Assembly: GCA_934644775.1 (NCBI GenBank)
Contig: CAKUDB010000006.1
Coordinates: 1-64,000 of the forward strand
Origin: an uncultured bacterium
Lineage (GTDB): Bacteria; Vulcanimicrobiota; Xenobia; Xenobiales; Xenobiaceae
DNA length: 64,000 nucleotides
Reading direction: 5' to 3'
Position numbers and translations under genes: made by a program. The notes beneath the pieces are model-generated. The model was given only the letters and a program-made list of their open reading frames with translations, was not told where the DNA came from and did no database searches. Shown piece by piece: positions 17,111 to 24,933 of the stretch; positions within the stretch are counted from its first letter, which is position 1, and each line of letters starts with the position of its first letter.

Positions 17111-17899
17111 TTAACCAAGTATATTGGAGCGCACAAAAATCCGGGGAGAATCTCCCTCGATAATTTCCACATCAACCTTAAAGACGCGCTTGATAAGTTC
17201 TGGGGTCAGTACGACCCCAGGACTACCGTCGGCGGCAATACCACCTTTTTCCAGCACTACCAAACGAGAGCAATACTGGGACGCCAAGTTCAAATCGTGC
17301 AAGATGACTACCACCGTTAAAGAGCGCTCTCTATTTAGAGTGAGGATTAAATCCATAATTTCTATTTGGAAGCAAATATCTAGGTGGTTAGTCGGCTCGT
17401 CCAAAAGCAAGATCGAGGTATTCTGGGCTAAAGCTTGGGCTAGACGAACTCGCTGTAACTCGCCGCCAGAAAGCTCGGATATAGGGCGTTCAGCTAAAGC
17501 GAGCGTATCGGTATCCTGCATAGCTTTAAAAACGGCTGCCGAGCTCTCTCTGCCTCCCAACTGATTACCGAAGTGAGCATAACAACCCATTTCCACTATT
17601 TCTTGACAAGTAAAATCTTGCCAAATAGTGCTATTTTGGGGAACAAAAGCCAGCTTTTTGGCAATTTGTCGTCTAGATAAATAGCGACAATCTTTTCCAT
17701 AGAGATAAGAAGAGCCGCTTTCCAAAGTAAGCAAACCGGCCAAAGCGCGTAAAAGGGTAGATTTACCCGCCCCATTGGGGCCAAGTATGCCCACAAACTC
17801 ACCTTCACCAATAGACAAAAAGAGATCATTAAGAACTGGCCTCTCTCCCTCTTTGTATCTATAGATTATATTTTGAGCTTGCACAACTCCTGAAGCCAT
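17111..17899 (-). CDS. ABC transporter ATP-binding protein (BtuD/FecE type)
   Basis: A 262-residue cytoplasmic ATPase with Walker A GPNGAGKST (about 40-48), Q-loop VPQNST, signature LSGGELQRVRLAQAL, Walker B ILLLDEPTNHLD and a switch histidine in VVILHDLN. This subfamily drives uptake of cobalamin, haem or ferric siderophores. An AGAGG precedes the ATG. It follows the permease by about 50 bases and completes a binding protein-permease-ATPase set. Confidence 0.93.
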   Translation of the reverse strand: MASGVVQAQNIIYRYKEGERPVLNDLFLSIGEGEFVGILGPNGAGKSTLLRALAGLLTLESGSSYLYGKDCRYLSRRQIAKKLAFVPQNSTIWQDFTCQEIVEMGCYAHFGNQLGGRESSAAVFKAMQDTDTLALAERPISELSGGELQRVRLAQALAQNTSILLLDEPTNHLDICFQIEIMDLILTLNRERSLTVVVILHDLNLASQYCSRLVVLEKGGIAADGSPGVVLTPELIKRVFKVDVEIIEGDSPRIFVRSNILG

Positions 17900-17950
17900 C
17901 TTTTCCTCTGATCAATCTGCACCTATATCTTTTTGGGGAAAATAGTTCGC

Positions 17951-19000
17951 TTAGCGAACCCCTTTCTTCTTCAAAATAAAGAAAAAGAAGGGAGCTCCTA
18001 CCAAAGCGGTCAGCACCCCTACAGGCAATTCCTGCGGAGCGATTATTGTTCTAGCTATAGTATCGGCTATAACCAAAAATGAAGCCCCGTTGATAGCCCC
18101 AACCGGTAAAAGCAAACGATGATCGGGGCCAACTAAAAGGCGAGTAATATGGGGAATAACTAAGCCTAAAAAGCCAATCATACCAGCTACAGCCACCGAA
18201 GCGGCTGTCATTAACGAACAAGCTGCCACCACGACCACCTTTAAAGTTTCCACATTGACACCTAAAGATTTGGCTTGTTCTTCTCCCATACATAACATAT
18301 TTAAGGGGACGGCATAGAAATACAGAGCGCCCCCTCCCAAGAGCAAATAAGGAGCGACTGCCAATAGAGAGGTATTGTCGGCTTGATCTAGTGTTCCCAT
18401 CATCCAGATAACTACTCGCTGCAAGTCCTGTCCAGCTAAGCTCATAAGTAAACTCACCATAGCTCCGGTGAAAGAGCCGACAATAACTCCGGCTAACAGA
18501 AATGTGCCTACTGGCAAAACATTGTCTACCTTAGCCAAACGGTAAACGGCCAGCATAGCCAGAACAGCCCCCACAAAGGCCATTAAAGGTATAGAGGGCA
18601 AATAAGAGCAGAAGTTGGGAATGTGTAAAACGATGGCCAAAGTGGCCCCCAGAGAGGCCCCAGAAGAAGTGCCCACAATATAAGGATCGGCCAAAGAATT
18701 GCGCAAAATGGCCTGAAATCCGCAACCAGCTAGAGCTAAAGCCGCTCCGGTAAAGATAGCTAACAAAATACGCGGCCAACGCAAATCAGCCATAATAATT
18801 CGACTAGCTTCCGGCACCGACGAAGAATTAGTCAATAAGCTGAAAAAGTCTGACCAAGGCAAAGAGACCGATCCGTATACCGCCGCTGCGGCTACAGAAG
18901 CTAGCAAAACTAAAATAGCTGCAGCTAAAATAACAGCGGGCTGCCGCCACAAAGGCTGGGCCTTCGCTTTAGGTATCACTTGGCCCCGGTCAATCGTCAT
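17951..19000 (-). CDS. FecCD/BtuC-family ABC permease
   Basis: The inner-membrane permease of the importer is about 349 residues with nine to ten predicted helices. The family motifs are TGAALALAGCGFQAILRNSLADP near the second helix (given here only to mark GCGFQ...LADP) and GFLGLVIPHITRLLVGPDHR, the cytoplasmic coupling loop. I place the start at ATG 18998-19000, where GTGAGG lies six bases upstream. This overlaps the binding-protein gene by 11 bases. Longer in-frame extensions overlap that gene much more and look non-native. The substrate is probably cobalamin, haem or an iron chelate. Confidence 0.9.
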   Translation of the reverse strand: MTIDRGQVIPKAKAQPLWRQPAVILAAAILVLLASVAAAAVYGSVSLPWSDFFSLLTNSSSVPEASRIIMADLRWPRILLAIFTGAALALAGCGFQAILRNSLADPYIVGTSSGASLGATLAIVLHIPNFCSYLPSIPLMAFVGAVLAMLAVYRLAKVDNVLPVGTFLLAGVIVGSFTGAMVSLLMSLAGQDLQRVVIWMMGTLDQADNTSLLAVAPYLLLGGGALYFYAVPLNMLCMGEEQAKSLGVNVETLKVVVVAACSLMTAASVAVAGMIGFLGLVIPHITRLLVGPDHRLLLPVGAINGASFLVIADTIARTIIAPQELPVGVLTALVGAPFFFFILKKKGVR

Positions 19001-19931
19001 AGCTAACCTCACAATATTGGCGCATAAGTTCGACCCCTTGCAAAGAGCGCATAGTGGAGCGATGTAATAGACTGGCCGACACATGATATACCCGACCAGA
19101 TTGCACCGCCCGCAGAGAAGACCAACCGGCCAATTTAGTAATATCGGGGGCTCCTTCACAATTCATAATAATTAGATCGGGATCTCGTTGCAGTAAATCT
19201 TCCAGAGAAACGGTAGGATAGGCCGTTTTAAGATCGCCGTAACAATTGCGAGCGCCAGCCAAAGTGATTAAATTATCGATATAAGAAGGGCCACCCACAG
19301 TGATAATAGGACAAGGCCAAATAACTAAAAATAGGCTCGGTCTTGCCGATATGTGTTGATTGCGCTCTTGGCAAGTAGATAAAAACTCAGCTAGTTGGCC
19401 ACTTAAAGTGGCCGCTTCTTGGCGCTTATCTAGAGCCTGCCCCAAAATAGGCAAAACTTTAGCTAAATCTTCTAGGCTACTTAAACGTAGAGGCAAACGA
19501 CGCCCTTTAAGCTTGGTTAAGCGGCCGATTAAGCCTGCAGGCAGCAAAGTTTCGTCGTAAACAATTAAGTCGGGAGCCGCCGCCGCAATTAGCTCCAAAT
19601 TGGGGTACATGTCGCCTACACTAGGCAATAAGCTAACCGAAGGTGGATAATCGTCATTGTCTGTCACCCCCACTAAATAGTCTTCCGCTCCCAAAGCGCA
19701 GATAGTCTCCGTAAGGCTGGGAGTAAGAGAAACAACCCTTTGGCGGCGCTTCTTACCTTCTGGCTTAAAATTGTCATCCCACAATGAAGCTCGTGCAGAA
19801 TGAGTTTTTTGCGGCCAGCCAACCTTTTTGCCGGGCCAATTAGGCGCAAAGACAACATAAACAACGAACACGATAAGGGCGACGAGGCCCATTTTTAAAG
19901 CGAATTTTATTGGTTTGCTAAAGCGGCCCAT
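18990..19931 (-). CDS. BtuF-like periplasmic substrate-binding protein
   Basis: The 313-residue protein has an uncleaved-looking N-terminal membrane helix (about 11-29) instead of a lipobox, then a cluster C (TroA/BtuF-type) fold. The opening RVVSLTPSLTETICALGAED, then PSVGDMYPNLELIAAAAPDLIV and ITVGGPSYIDNLITLAGARN, are typical of cobalamin- and haem-binding proteins. It is the first gene of the ABC unit. No Shine-Dalgarno is seen before ATG 19931. I looked for a cobalamin riboswitch in the 268-base leader and found none. Confidence 0.88.
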   Translation of the reverse strand: MGRFSKPIKFALKMGLVALIVFVVYVVFAPNWPGKKVGWPQKTHSARASLWDDNFKPEGKKRRQRVVSLTPSLTETICALGAEDYLVGVTDNDDYPPSVSLLPSVGDMYPNLELIAAAAPDLIVYDETLLPAGLIGRLTKLKGRRLPLRLSSLEDLAKVLPILGQALDKRQEAATLSGQLAEFLSTCQERNQHISARPSLFLVIWPCPIITVGGPSYIDNLITLAGARNCYGDLKTAYPTVSLEDLLQRDPDLIIMNCEGAPDITKLAGWSSLRAVQSGRVYHVSASLLHRSTMRSLQGVELMRQYCEVSYDD

Positions 19932-20199
19932 AGGGAGTAGCTGTTTTTTTATTTTTTACTTTTCTTCCTCCTGCAAGGCCATAAGCTCGCAAGGAAGAGC
20001 CCACACCTTGTCGAAAGCGGACGAACTCTGGGGGAGGTTTTTGTAAAACCAAATTGGGCAGCTTTTTTTACAGAGTGTTCGCCACTCCCTCTCTACCTTC
20101 AGGCCGCAGCTATAGCGCTAAGAGGTGGTTTCTTTACGAGCGAGCGTAAGTCTGTAAAATTCGGCGGCGATTGGCCCCAAAGTGTGGTGATTAAATAAG

Positions 20200-21456
20200 A
20201 TGACAGAAGAATTAACCTCTAAAGACGTAGCCCGCATGTATAGGGACTATATCAATCCTGATTTGGCTAGAGTGATGCGCATTACCGGTCTAGGTACGGT
20301 AGAGGATCACGCTCTAGGAAGTTATGTTTGGGATATAACCGGCAAAAAATATTTAGATATGGCCGGCGGCTACGGTGTATTTTGCGTAGGCCACTCCCAC
20401 CCCCACGTTATCGCCGCTGTCGAAAAACAATTGCACAAAATGGCCCTTTCAGCCAAAGTCTTCTTTACCGAGGCCCAAGCCAGATTAGCTAAAAAGCTGG
20501 CCGAAATTACCCCCGGCGACTTACAATATACTTTTTTCTGTAACAGTGGCACCGAAGCTGTTGAGGGCGCTTTAAAAATTGCCCGTTTGGCCACCGGCCG
20601 CATTACCTTTGTAGCCATGAATAATGCCTTTCACGGCAAATCTACTGGCGGCTTGGCAGTTTCTGGCCGTCCCAACTACCGTGATCCTTTTGAGCCGCTT
20701 ATGCCCGAAGTACGCCACATTCCTTTTGGCGATGTTAAAGCTTTGGAAGAAGCTGTAGACGAAACCGTATCTGCCGTTATCGTCGAGCCAGTCCAGGGCG
20801 AGGGCGGTATCCACGTCGCTCCCGACGGTTATATGCAAAAGATGCGCGAAGTTTGTGATCGACACGGCGCTCTTTTAATTGCCGACGAAGTCCAGACTGG
20901 TTTTGGACGTACTGGCAAGATGTTTGCTGTTAACCATTGGGATGTAACTCCCGATATTTTAGTCTTAGCCAAAGCCTTAAGTGGAGGGATCCTTCCCATA
21001 GGTGCTTTCGTCGGCACTCCCAAAGTATGGTCAGCTTTTAAAGGACGTCCCACTATCCACACTTCCACTTTCGGCGGCAGTCCCTTGGCTTGCACAGCCG
21101 GTCTAGCTACCTTGGAAGTCTATGAGCAAGAGGACTTATGTCGCAAATCGGCCCAGAGCGGAGCTTACTTTAAAGGCGAGCTGGAAAAATTGGCCGCCCA
21201 ATATCCCGATTTAATTAGGGAAGTTCGCGGCCTCGGTTTACTCTTAGGCATCGAATCGGTTAAAGAAGAATATGCCGGCTCGATCATTTCTGAAATGTCC
21301 CACCGCCAGATTATAGCCGTTTATACCTTAAATCAGCCTAAAGTTATTCGCTTTGAGCCGGCTTTAGCTATCGCCCGTGAAGATATAGATTTGTGCTTGA
21401 AAGCCTTAGCCGAATCTTTGGCTAAGACGCGAGAGCTTTTCGCTGGACGCGCTTAA
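20200..21456 (+). CDS. class III pyridoxal-phosphate aminotransferase
   Basis: A fold type I aminotransferase of the acetylornithine / GABA / putrescine group. The PLP phosphate and ring contacts lie in NSGTEAVEGALKIAR, the cofactor aspartate in LIADEVQTGFGR, and the Schiff-base lysine is Lys258 in LAKALSGG. FGGSPLAC is also conserved. Length (418) is normal. The product name cannot be fixed: the sequence would suit putrescine, ornithine or a longer-chain amine/aldehyde substrate. No arginine- or polyamine-pathway neighbour is present. An SRPBCC/acyl-ACP-reductase-like operon follows 290 bases on. The ATG lacks a clear Shine-Dalgarno. Confidence 0.85.
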   Translation: MTEELTSKDVARMYRDYINPDLARVMRITGLGTVEDHALGSYVWDITGKKYLDMAGGYGVFCVGHSHPHVIAAVEKQLHKMALSAKVFFTEAQARLAKKLAEITPGDLQYTFFCNSGTEAVEGALKIARLATGRITFVAMNNAFHGKSTGGLAVSGRPNYRDPFEPLMPEVRHIPFGDVKALEEAVDETVSAVIVEPVQGEGGIHVAPDGYMQKMREVCDRHGALLIADEVQTGFGRTGKMFAVNHWDVTPDILVLAKALSGGILPIGAFVGTPKVWSAFKGRPTIHTSTFGGSPLACTAGLATLEVYEQEDLCRKSAQSGAYFKGELEKLAAQYPDLIREVRGLGLLLGIESVKEEYAGSIISEMSHRQIIAVYTLNQPKVIRFEPALAIAREDIDLCLKALAESLAKTRELFAGRA

Positions 21457-21589
21457 GGCCATCCATTGCCGACAAAAGGTTGCCTATACCCTTGTAGCCG
21501 AGCCTTTCCGGCCGAAGCGGTCGAGCCCTATGGTGGCCTAATATACCGACTTAGCTAAGTCCTACCCACAGAACATGGGAATGTCAGGT

Positions 21590-21646
21590 CTGCTCTATTC
21601 GCAGTTACTTTACTAACTTTAAGTTTAGCTACTGGAAATAGAGCAG
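21590..21646. repeat. 10-bp inverted repeat in the SRPBCC operon leader
   Basis: CTGCTCTATT (21590-21599) and AATAGAGCAG (21637-21646) are perfect complements around a 37-base T/A-rich centre. The hairpin is followed by A-rich, not T-rich, sequence on the plus strand, so it is not an intrinsic terminator in that direction. It could be an operator or an mRNA hairpin in the leader of the following operon. Confidence 0.6.
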
Positions 21647-21749
21647 AAAAAATAAGGAGGGCGGCGTCTCTCCGCAGCCGACTGGCTTTTCAGCTTGACG
21701 GCAGTTCACTTTCGTCTCAGTCTCAGTTTCAATAGTAACCGGAGGAATT

Positions 21750-22190
21750 ATGACCTACGTAGCCCGCAGCATTATTGCAAAAGGCGACCCCAGAGCCGCT
21801 TATGAACTTGCCAAAGACATGGAAAGCTTCCCTAAATTCATGCCCGACGTTCAGAGCGTGGAAGTTGTCGAACGCGGCGAAAATATGACCGTTACCGATT
21901 GGAGCACCGAGATCGACGGCACCGAAATTATTTGGACCGAAGAGGATCATTTCGACGACGAGCATTTGACGGTTAGCTACAAGCTTATTGAAGGCGATTT
22001 AGACAAATTTGAAGGCCAGTGGATCTTTGAGCCTTGCCAAGAAGGATGCAAAATTACCTTAACCGTCGATTTCGATTTTGGTATTCCTGAACTGATCCAC
22101 TTAATTGGCGGAGTTTTGGAAATTAAAGTTACCGAAAATTCTGATATGATGCTTAAGAGCATGAAATCCCGTATCGAAGGACGGGCCTAG
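21750..22190 (+). CDS. SRPBCC (START-like / polyketide cyclase) protein
   Basis: A 146-residue helix-grip protein of the COQ10/RatA-like group: a first strand with YVARSIIAKGDP, the AYELAKDMESFPKFMPDV helix, a curved sheet (KFEGQWIFEP) and a long C-terminal helix. These folds enclose a hydrophobic cavity that binds lipids, quinones or polyketides. An excellent Shine-Dalgarno (ACCGGAGGA) precedes the ATG. The next gene starts four bases after the stop, so it is the first gene of a three-gene operon with two dehydrogenase-like proteins. A lipid- or quinone-carrying role for the operon's substrate is an inference. Confidence 0.82.
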   Translation: MTYVARSIIAKGDPRAAYELAKDMESFPKFMPDVQSVEVVERGENMTVTDWSTEIDGTEIIWTEEDHFDDEHLTVSYKLIEGDLDKFEGQWIFEPCQEGCKITLTVDFDFGIPELIHLIGGVLEIKVTENSDMMLKSMKSRIEGRA

Positions 22191-22193
22191 ACA

Positions 22194-23297
22194 GTGAACC
22201 GCTTTGGCTTCTTAATTCACCCTTTAGGGATGCGCGATATTATTCGTCACCTTCCCAACGTAGCCGGTAAGCGCGAGCCCTTAGTCAAAAAAGTTCTTGA
22301 ATGGACTCCCTCTTATCACGCTTCCCATATAACTGGAGTAACTTCCGCTTACGATGGCAGCGAGATTGAAGGCGATTTTTACACAGTTCCCCTTTTTCCT
22401 CAACAGATTACCGGTTTAGATCGCCAATTAGTGCTAGGGCGCATTCTAGACGCTTGTAAGTTGGCTCAAGCTGACGGGGCCCAAATCGTTGGCTTGGGCG
22501 GCTACACCTCAGTAGTAGGCTCGGCTGGTCTAACCGTAGCTCGCGAGATGGATATTGCCGTTACCAGTGGCAACAGCTACACCGTAGCTACCGCTGTGGA
22601 AGGGGCCACCAAAGCTAGCGAACTATTAGGACTCGATCCAGCCCAAGCCACTGTGGCGGTGGTAGGAGCCACCGGCTCTATTGGCAGCGTCTGTTCCAAG
22701 ATCTTAGCTAAACGTAGCGTAGGTACCCTCATTTTGTTAGGCCGTTCTGAGCAGCGTTTGGCCAACGTAGCTGAAGATATTCACTCACTTTATCCCAAAA
22801 CCAATATCGAAATTTCTATCGATATGGGAGCGAATATCAGGCGCTCCGATTTAGTAGTTAGTTGCACTTCCTCCGGAGGAGACATCTTACAGCCCAGCAT
22901 TTTTAAGCCAGGCTCAGTTATATGCGATGTGGCCGTTCCTCACGACGTCTGTCGCGAAGTGGCCCAGTTACGTCCCGACGTTTTGGTAATTGAAGGCGGT
23001 GTTTGCGTAGCTCCGGGTAAGAATCCCCAGTTTAATTTCGACTTCGGCTTCCCTGAAGGTATTTGCCTAGCTTGTATGGCCGAAACGATGATCCTTACTT
23101 TAGAAGGGCGCTTTGAAGACTTCTCTATCGGCAGGGGACTCCAAATAGAAAAAGTGGAAGAGATCAGTCGCCTGGCCAAAAAGCACGGCTTCAAGTTGGC
23201 TGGTTTCCGAGCCTTCGACGAACCTATTACCGACGAGCGTATCGAACAAGTCAGAACTTTATCCAAGGAGCGCAACAAAAATTCGCGCACATTCTAA
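22194..23297 (+). CDS. acyl-ACP reductase-like oxidoreductase (COG5322 predicted dehydrogenase)
   Basis: A 367-residue Rossmann protein related to the cyanobacterial long-chain acyl-ACP reductase, which makes fatty aldehydes. The nucleotide motif is GATGSIG at 158-164 within VAVVGATGSIG. The pattern LACMAETMILTLEG contains Cys294, which matches the catalytic Cys in the FACFAEAMLLEFEG of Synechococcus AAR as I remember it. SALGGFTS is matched by GLGGYTS, and the end IEKVEEI..LAKKHGFK is also shared. It begins with GTG. It could equally be a dehydrogenase of another acyl or quinate-like substrate, since the family is named broadly in databases. Confidence 0.7.
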   Translation: MNRFGFLIHPLGMRDIIRHLPNVAGKREPLVKKVLEWTPSYHASHITGVTSAYDGSEIEGDFYTVPLFPQQITGLDRQLVLGRILDACKLAQADGAQIVGLGGYTSVVGSAGLTVAREMDIAVTSGNSYTVATAVEGATKASELLGLDPAQATVAVVGATGSIGSVCSKILAKRSVGTLILLGRSEQRLANVAEDIHSLYPKTNIEISIDMGANIRRSDLVVSCTSSGGDILQPSIFKPGSVICDVAVPHDVCREVAQLRPDVLVIEGGVCVAPGKNPQFNFDFGFPEGICLACMAETMILTLEGRFEDFSIGRGLQIEKVEEISRLAKKHGFKLAGFRAFDEPITDERIEQVRTLSKERNKNSRTF

Positions 23298-23299
23298 TT

Positions 23300-24238
23300 A
23301 TGACAGAGCAAAGAGATAATAAGAAGATAAAACGCATAGTAAGTGTCAGTATCGGGTCTTCTACTCGCGACCACAGCGTAACTACCGAGCTTTTAGGCAT
23401 ACCTTTCGAGATCTCCCGTCGCGGTACCGACGGCGATTTGCGTCGAGCCAAAGAAATATTAAAAGAGCTAGACGGAAAAGTGGACGCTATCGGTTTAGGC
23501 GGTCTCGACGTGTACTTATATAGCAAAACAAAACGCTATGCTCTGCGCGACGGCTTAAAGCTCCTCCAGTTGGTCAAGCATACTCCCGTTGTAGATGGCA
23601 GTGGTCTCAAAAACACTTTAGAGCGCGAAATTATCCGCATGTTGGCTAGCGACGAGCTTATTCCCTTGAAAGGCCAAAAAGTCTTGATGGTTTGTGCCTT
23701 AGATCGTTTCGGTATGGCCGGAGCTTTAGAGGAAGCTGGAGCCCAAGTTACTTACGGAGATCTAATTTTTTCTTTAAATTTGGATCAACCTATACTTAGC
23801 TTAGATGAGTTGGCCCAAAGGGCCGACAAACTGCTACCCGATTTTTGCAAATTGCCTATAAGTATGCTTTACCCTACAGGCAAAAAGCAAGCCGATATTG
23901 AGCCTACTCCTCTAACCGATAAATATTATCAAGAGGCCGATATAATAGCGGGCGACTTCCTCTTTATTCGTCGCCACCTTCCCGACCGCTTGGAAGGTAA
24001 GACGATTATCACCAATACTGTCACCAGCCAAGATCTTGACGAATTGCGTAAGCGCGGTGTAACATATTTGGTCACTACTACGCCCGAATTTAACGGACGC
24101 TCCTTCGGCACCAACGTTATGGAGGCCGTAATGCTGGCGATTTTAGGCAAAAAATGGGATGAAGTCGAAGCGCAAGATTATTTAGATTTAATCAAACGTC
24201 TCGAGTTCAAACCGCGTATTGTTAAGCTTCAGGACTAA
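23300..24238 (+). CDS. quinate/shikimate dehydrogenase-like protein of unknown function
   Basis: The 312-residue protein starts two bases after the acyl-ACP-reductase-like gene, without its own Shine-Dalgarno, so it is translated by coupling. The start KRIVSVSIGSSTRDHSV and the centre KVLMVCALDRFGMAGALEEAGAQV suggest a nucleotide-binding fold, and relatives are, I believe, labelled quinate 5-dehydrogenase in databases. I see no catalytic motif that proves this. The pairing with the COG5322-like gene and an SRPBCC gene suggests the three act on one substrate. Confidence 0.6.
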   Translation: MTEQRDNKKIKRIVSVSIGSSTRDHSVTTELLGIPFEISRRGTDGDLRRAKEILKELDGKVDAIGLGGLDVYLYSKTKRYALRDGLKLLQLVKHTPVVDGSGLKNTLEREIIRMLASDELIPLKGQKVLMVCALDRFGMAGALEEAGAQVTYGDLIFSLNLDQPILSLDELAQRADKLLPDFCKLPISMLYPTGKKQADIEPTPLTDKYYQEADIIAGDFLFIRRHLPDRLEGKTIITNTVTSQDLDELRKRGVTYLVTTTPEFNGRSFGTNVMEAVMLAILGKKWDEVEAQDYLDLIKRLEFKPRIVKLQD

Positions 24239-24291
24239 TCTCCCACTTTCTTATATATCAAGGCATTTAACGTTGTGCCTCGGAGGCGAAT

Positions 24292-24819
24292 ATGGCTAAC
24301 GAAAAAACCAATTATTTAACTAGGCAAGGTCTAATTGATGCTCAACAGAAGCTCAATTACTTAAAAACTACCAAGCGTGAACAAATTGCCGAGCGTATCC
24401 GCATAGCCCGTGAATTTGGTGATATTTCCGAAAACGCCGAATACGAAAGTGCCAAAGCCGAACAAGGTTTCGTCGAAGGTACCATTAGCGAGCTCGAGCG
24501 CGTCTTACAGAACTACACCATTATCGGTGAAGATGCCGAAGGCCATGTCGGCGGCCAGCTTAGGGAAGTCAACCTGGGCGTACTGGTTACGATTGTCAAT
24601 ACCGAAAAAGACGAAAACGGCAACGAGGAGCGCTATTCCTTAGAGATCGTAGGTACTCGCGAAACTAATCCTCAAAATGGTCGTATTTCCAACGATTGTC
24701 CTTTAGGAGCCGCTCTTTTGGGTCACGGTCTGGGTGATATTGTCGACGTCAAGACTCCCAGCGGGGTTATTTCCTGGAAGATTGAGAGTATTGAGCCTGT
24801 CGGCGTCAAGATCGCTTAA
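24292..24819 (+). CDS. greA: transcription elongation factor GreA
   Basis: GreA binds the RNA-polymerase secondary channel and stimulates cleavage of backtracked transcripts. The N-terminal coiled coil carries the acidic tip motif FGDISENAEYESAK (Asp and Glu catalytic). The C-terminal FKBP-like domain is complete, including SPLG-type CPLGAALLGHGLGD. At 175 residues it is slightly longer than usual (about 158), because of a loop near residue 105 (TEKDENGNEE). A CGGAGG lies before the ATG. Confidence 0.95.
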   Translation: MANEKTNYLTRQGLIDAQQKLNYLKTTKREQIAERIRIAREFGDISENAEYESAKAEQGFVEGTISELERVLQNYTIIGEDAEGHVGGQLREVNLGVLVTIVNTEKDENGNEERYSLEIVGTRETNPQNGRISNDCPLGAALLGHGLGDIVDVKTPSGVISWKIESIEPVGVKIA

Positions 24820-24851
24820 TATATTTTCCAAGATTTTTTATTAAATCAGCA

Positions 24852-24900
24852 GGTTCCGCCCCCAACAAAACCGACGAGGTGAAGACGGAGCCTTTTTTTT
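24852..24900 (+). terminator. terminator after greA
   Basis: GGTTCCG (24852-24858) pairs with CGGAGCC (24886-24892), one G-U pair, followed by eight T. Confidence 0.75.
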
Positions 24901-24933
24901 GTAGACAAAAATAGAAAGGTCAGCCATATATAT

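Noticed and set aside
19932..20199. Cobalamin riboswitch before the BtuF-like gene
   Set aside because: I looked on the minus strand for a B12 box and found no convincing match, although the importer type made it worth checking.
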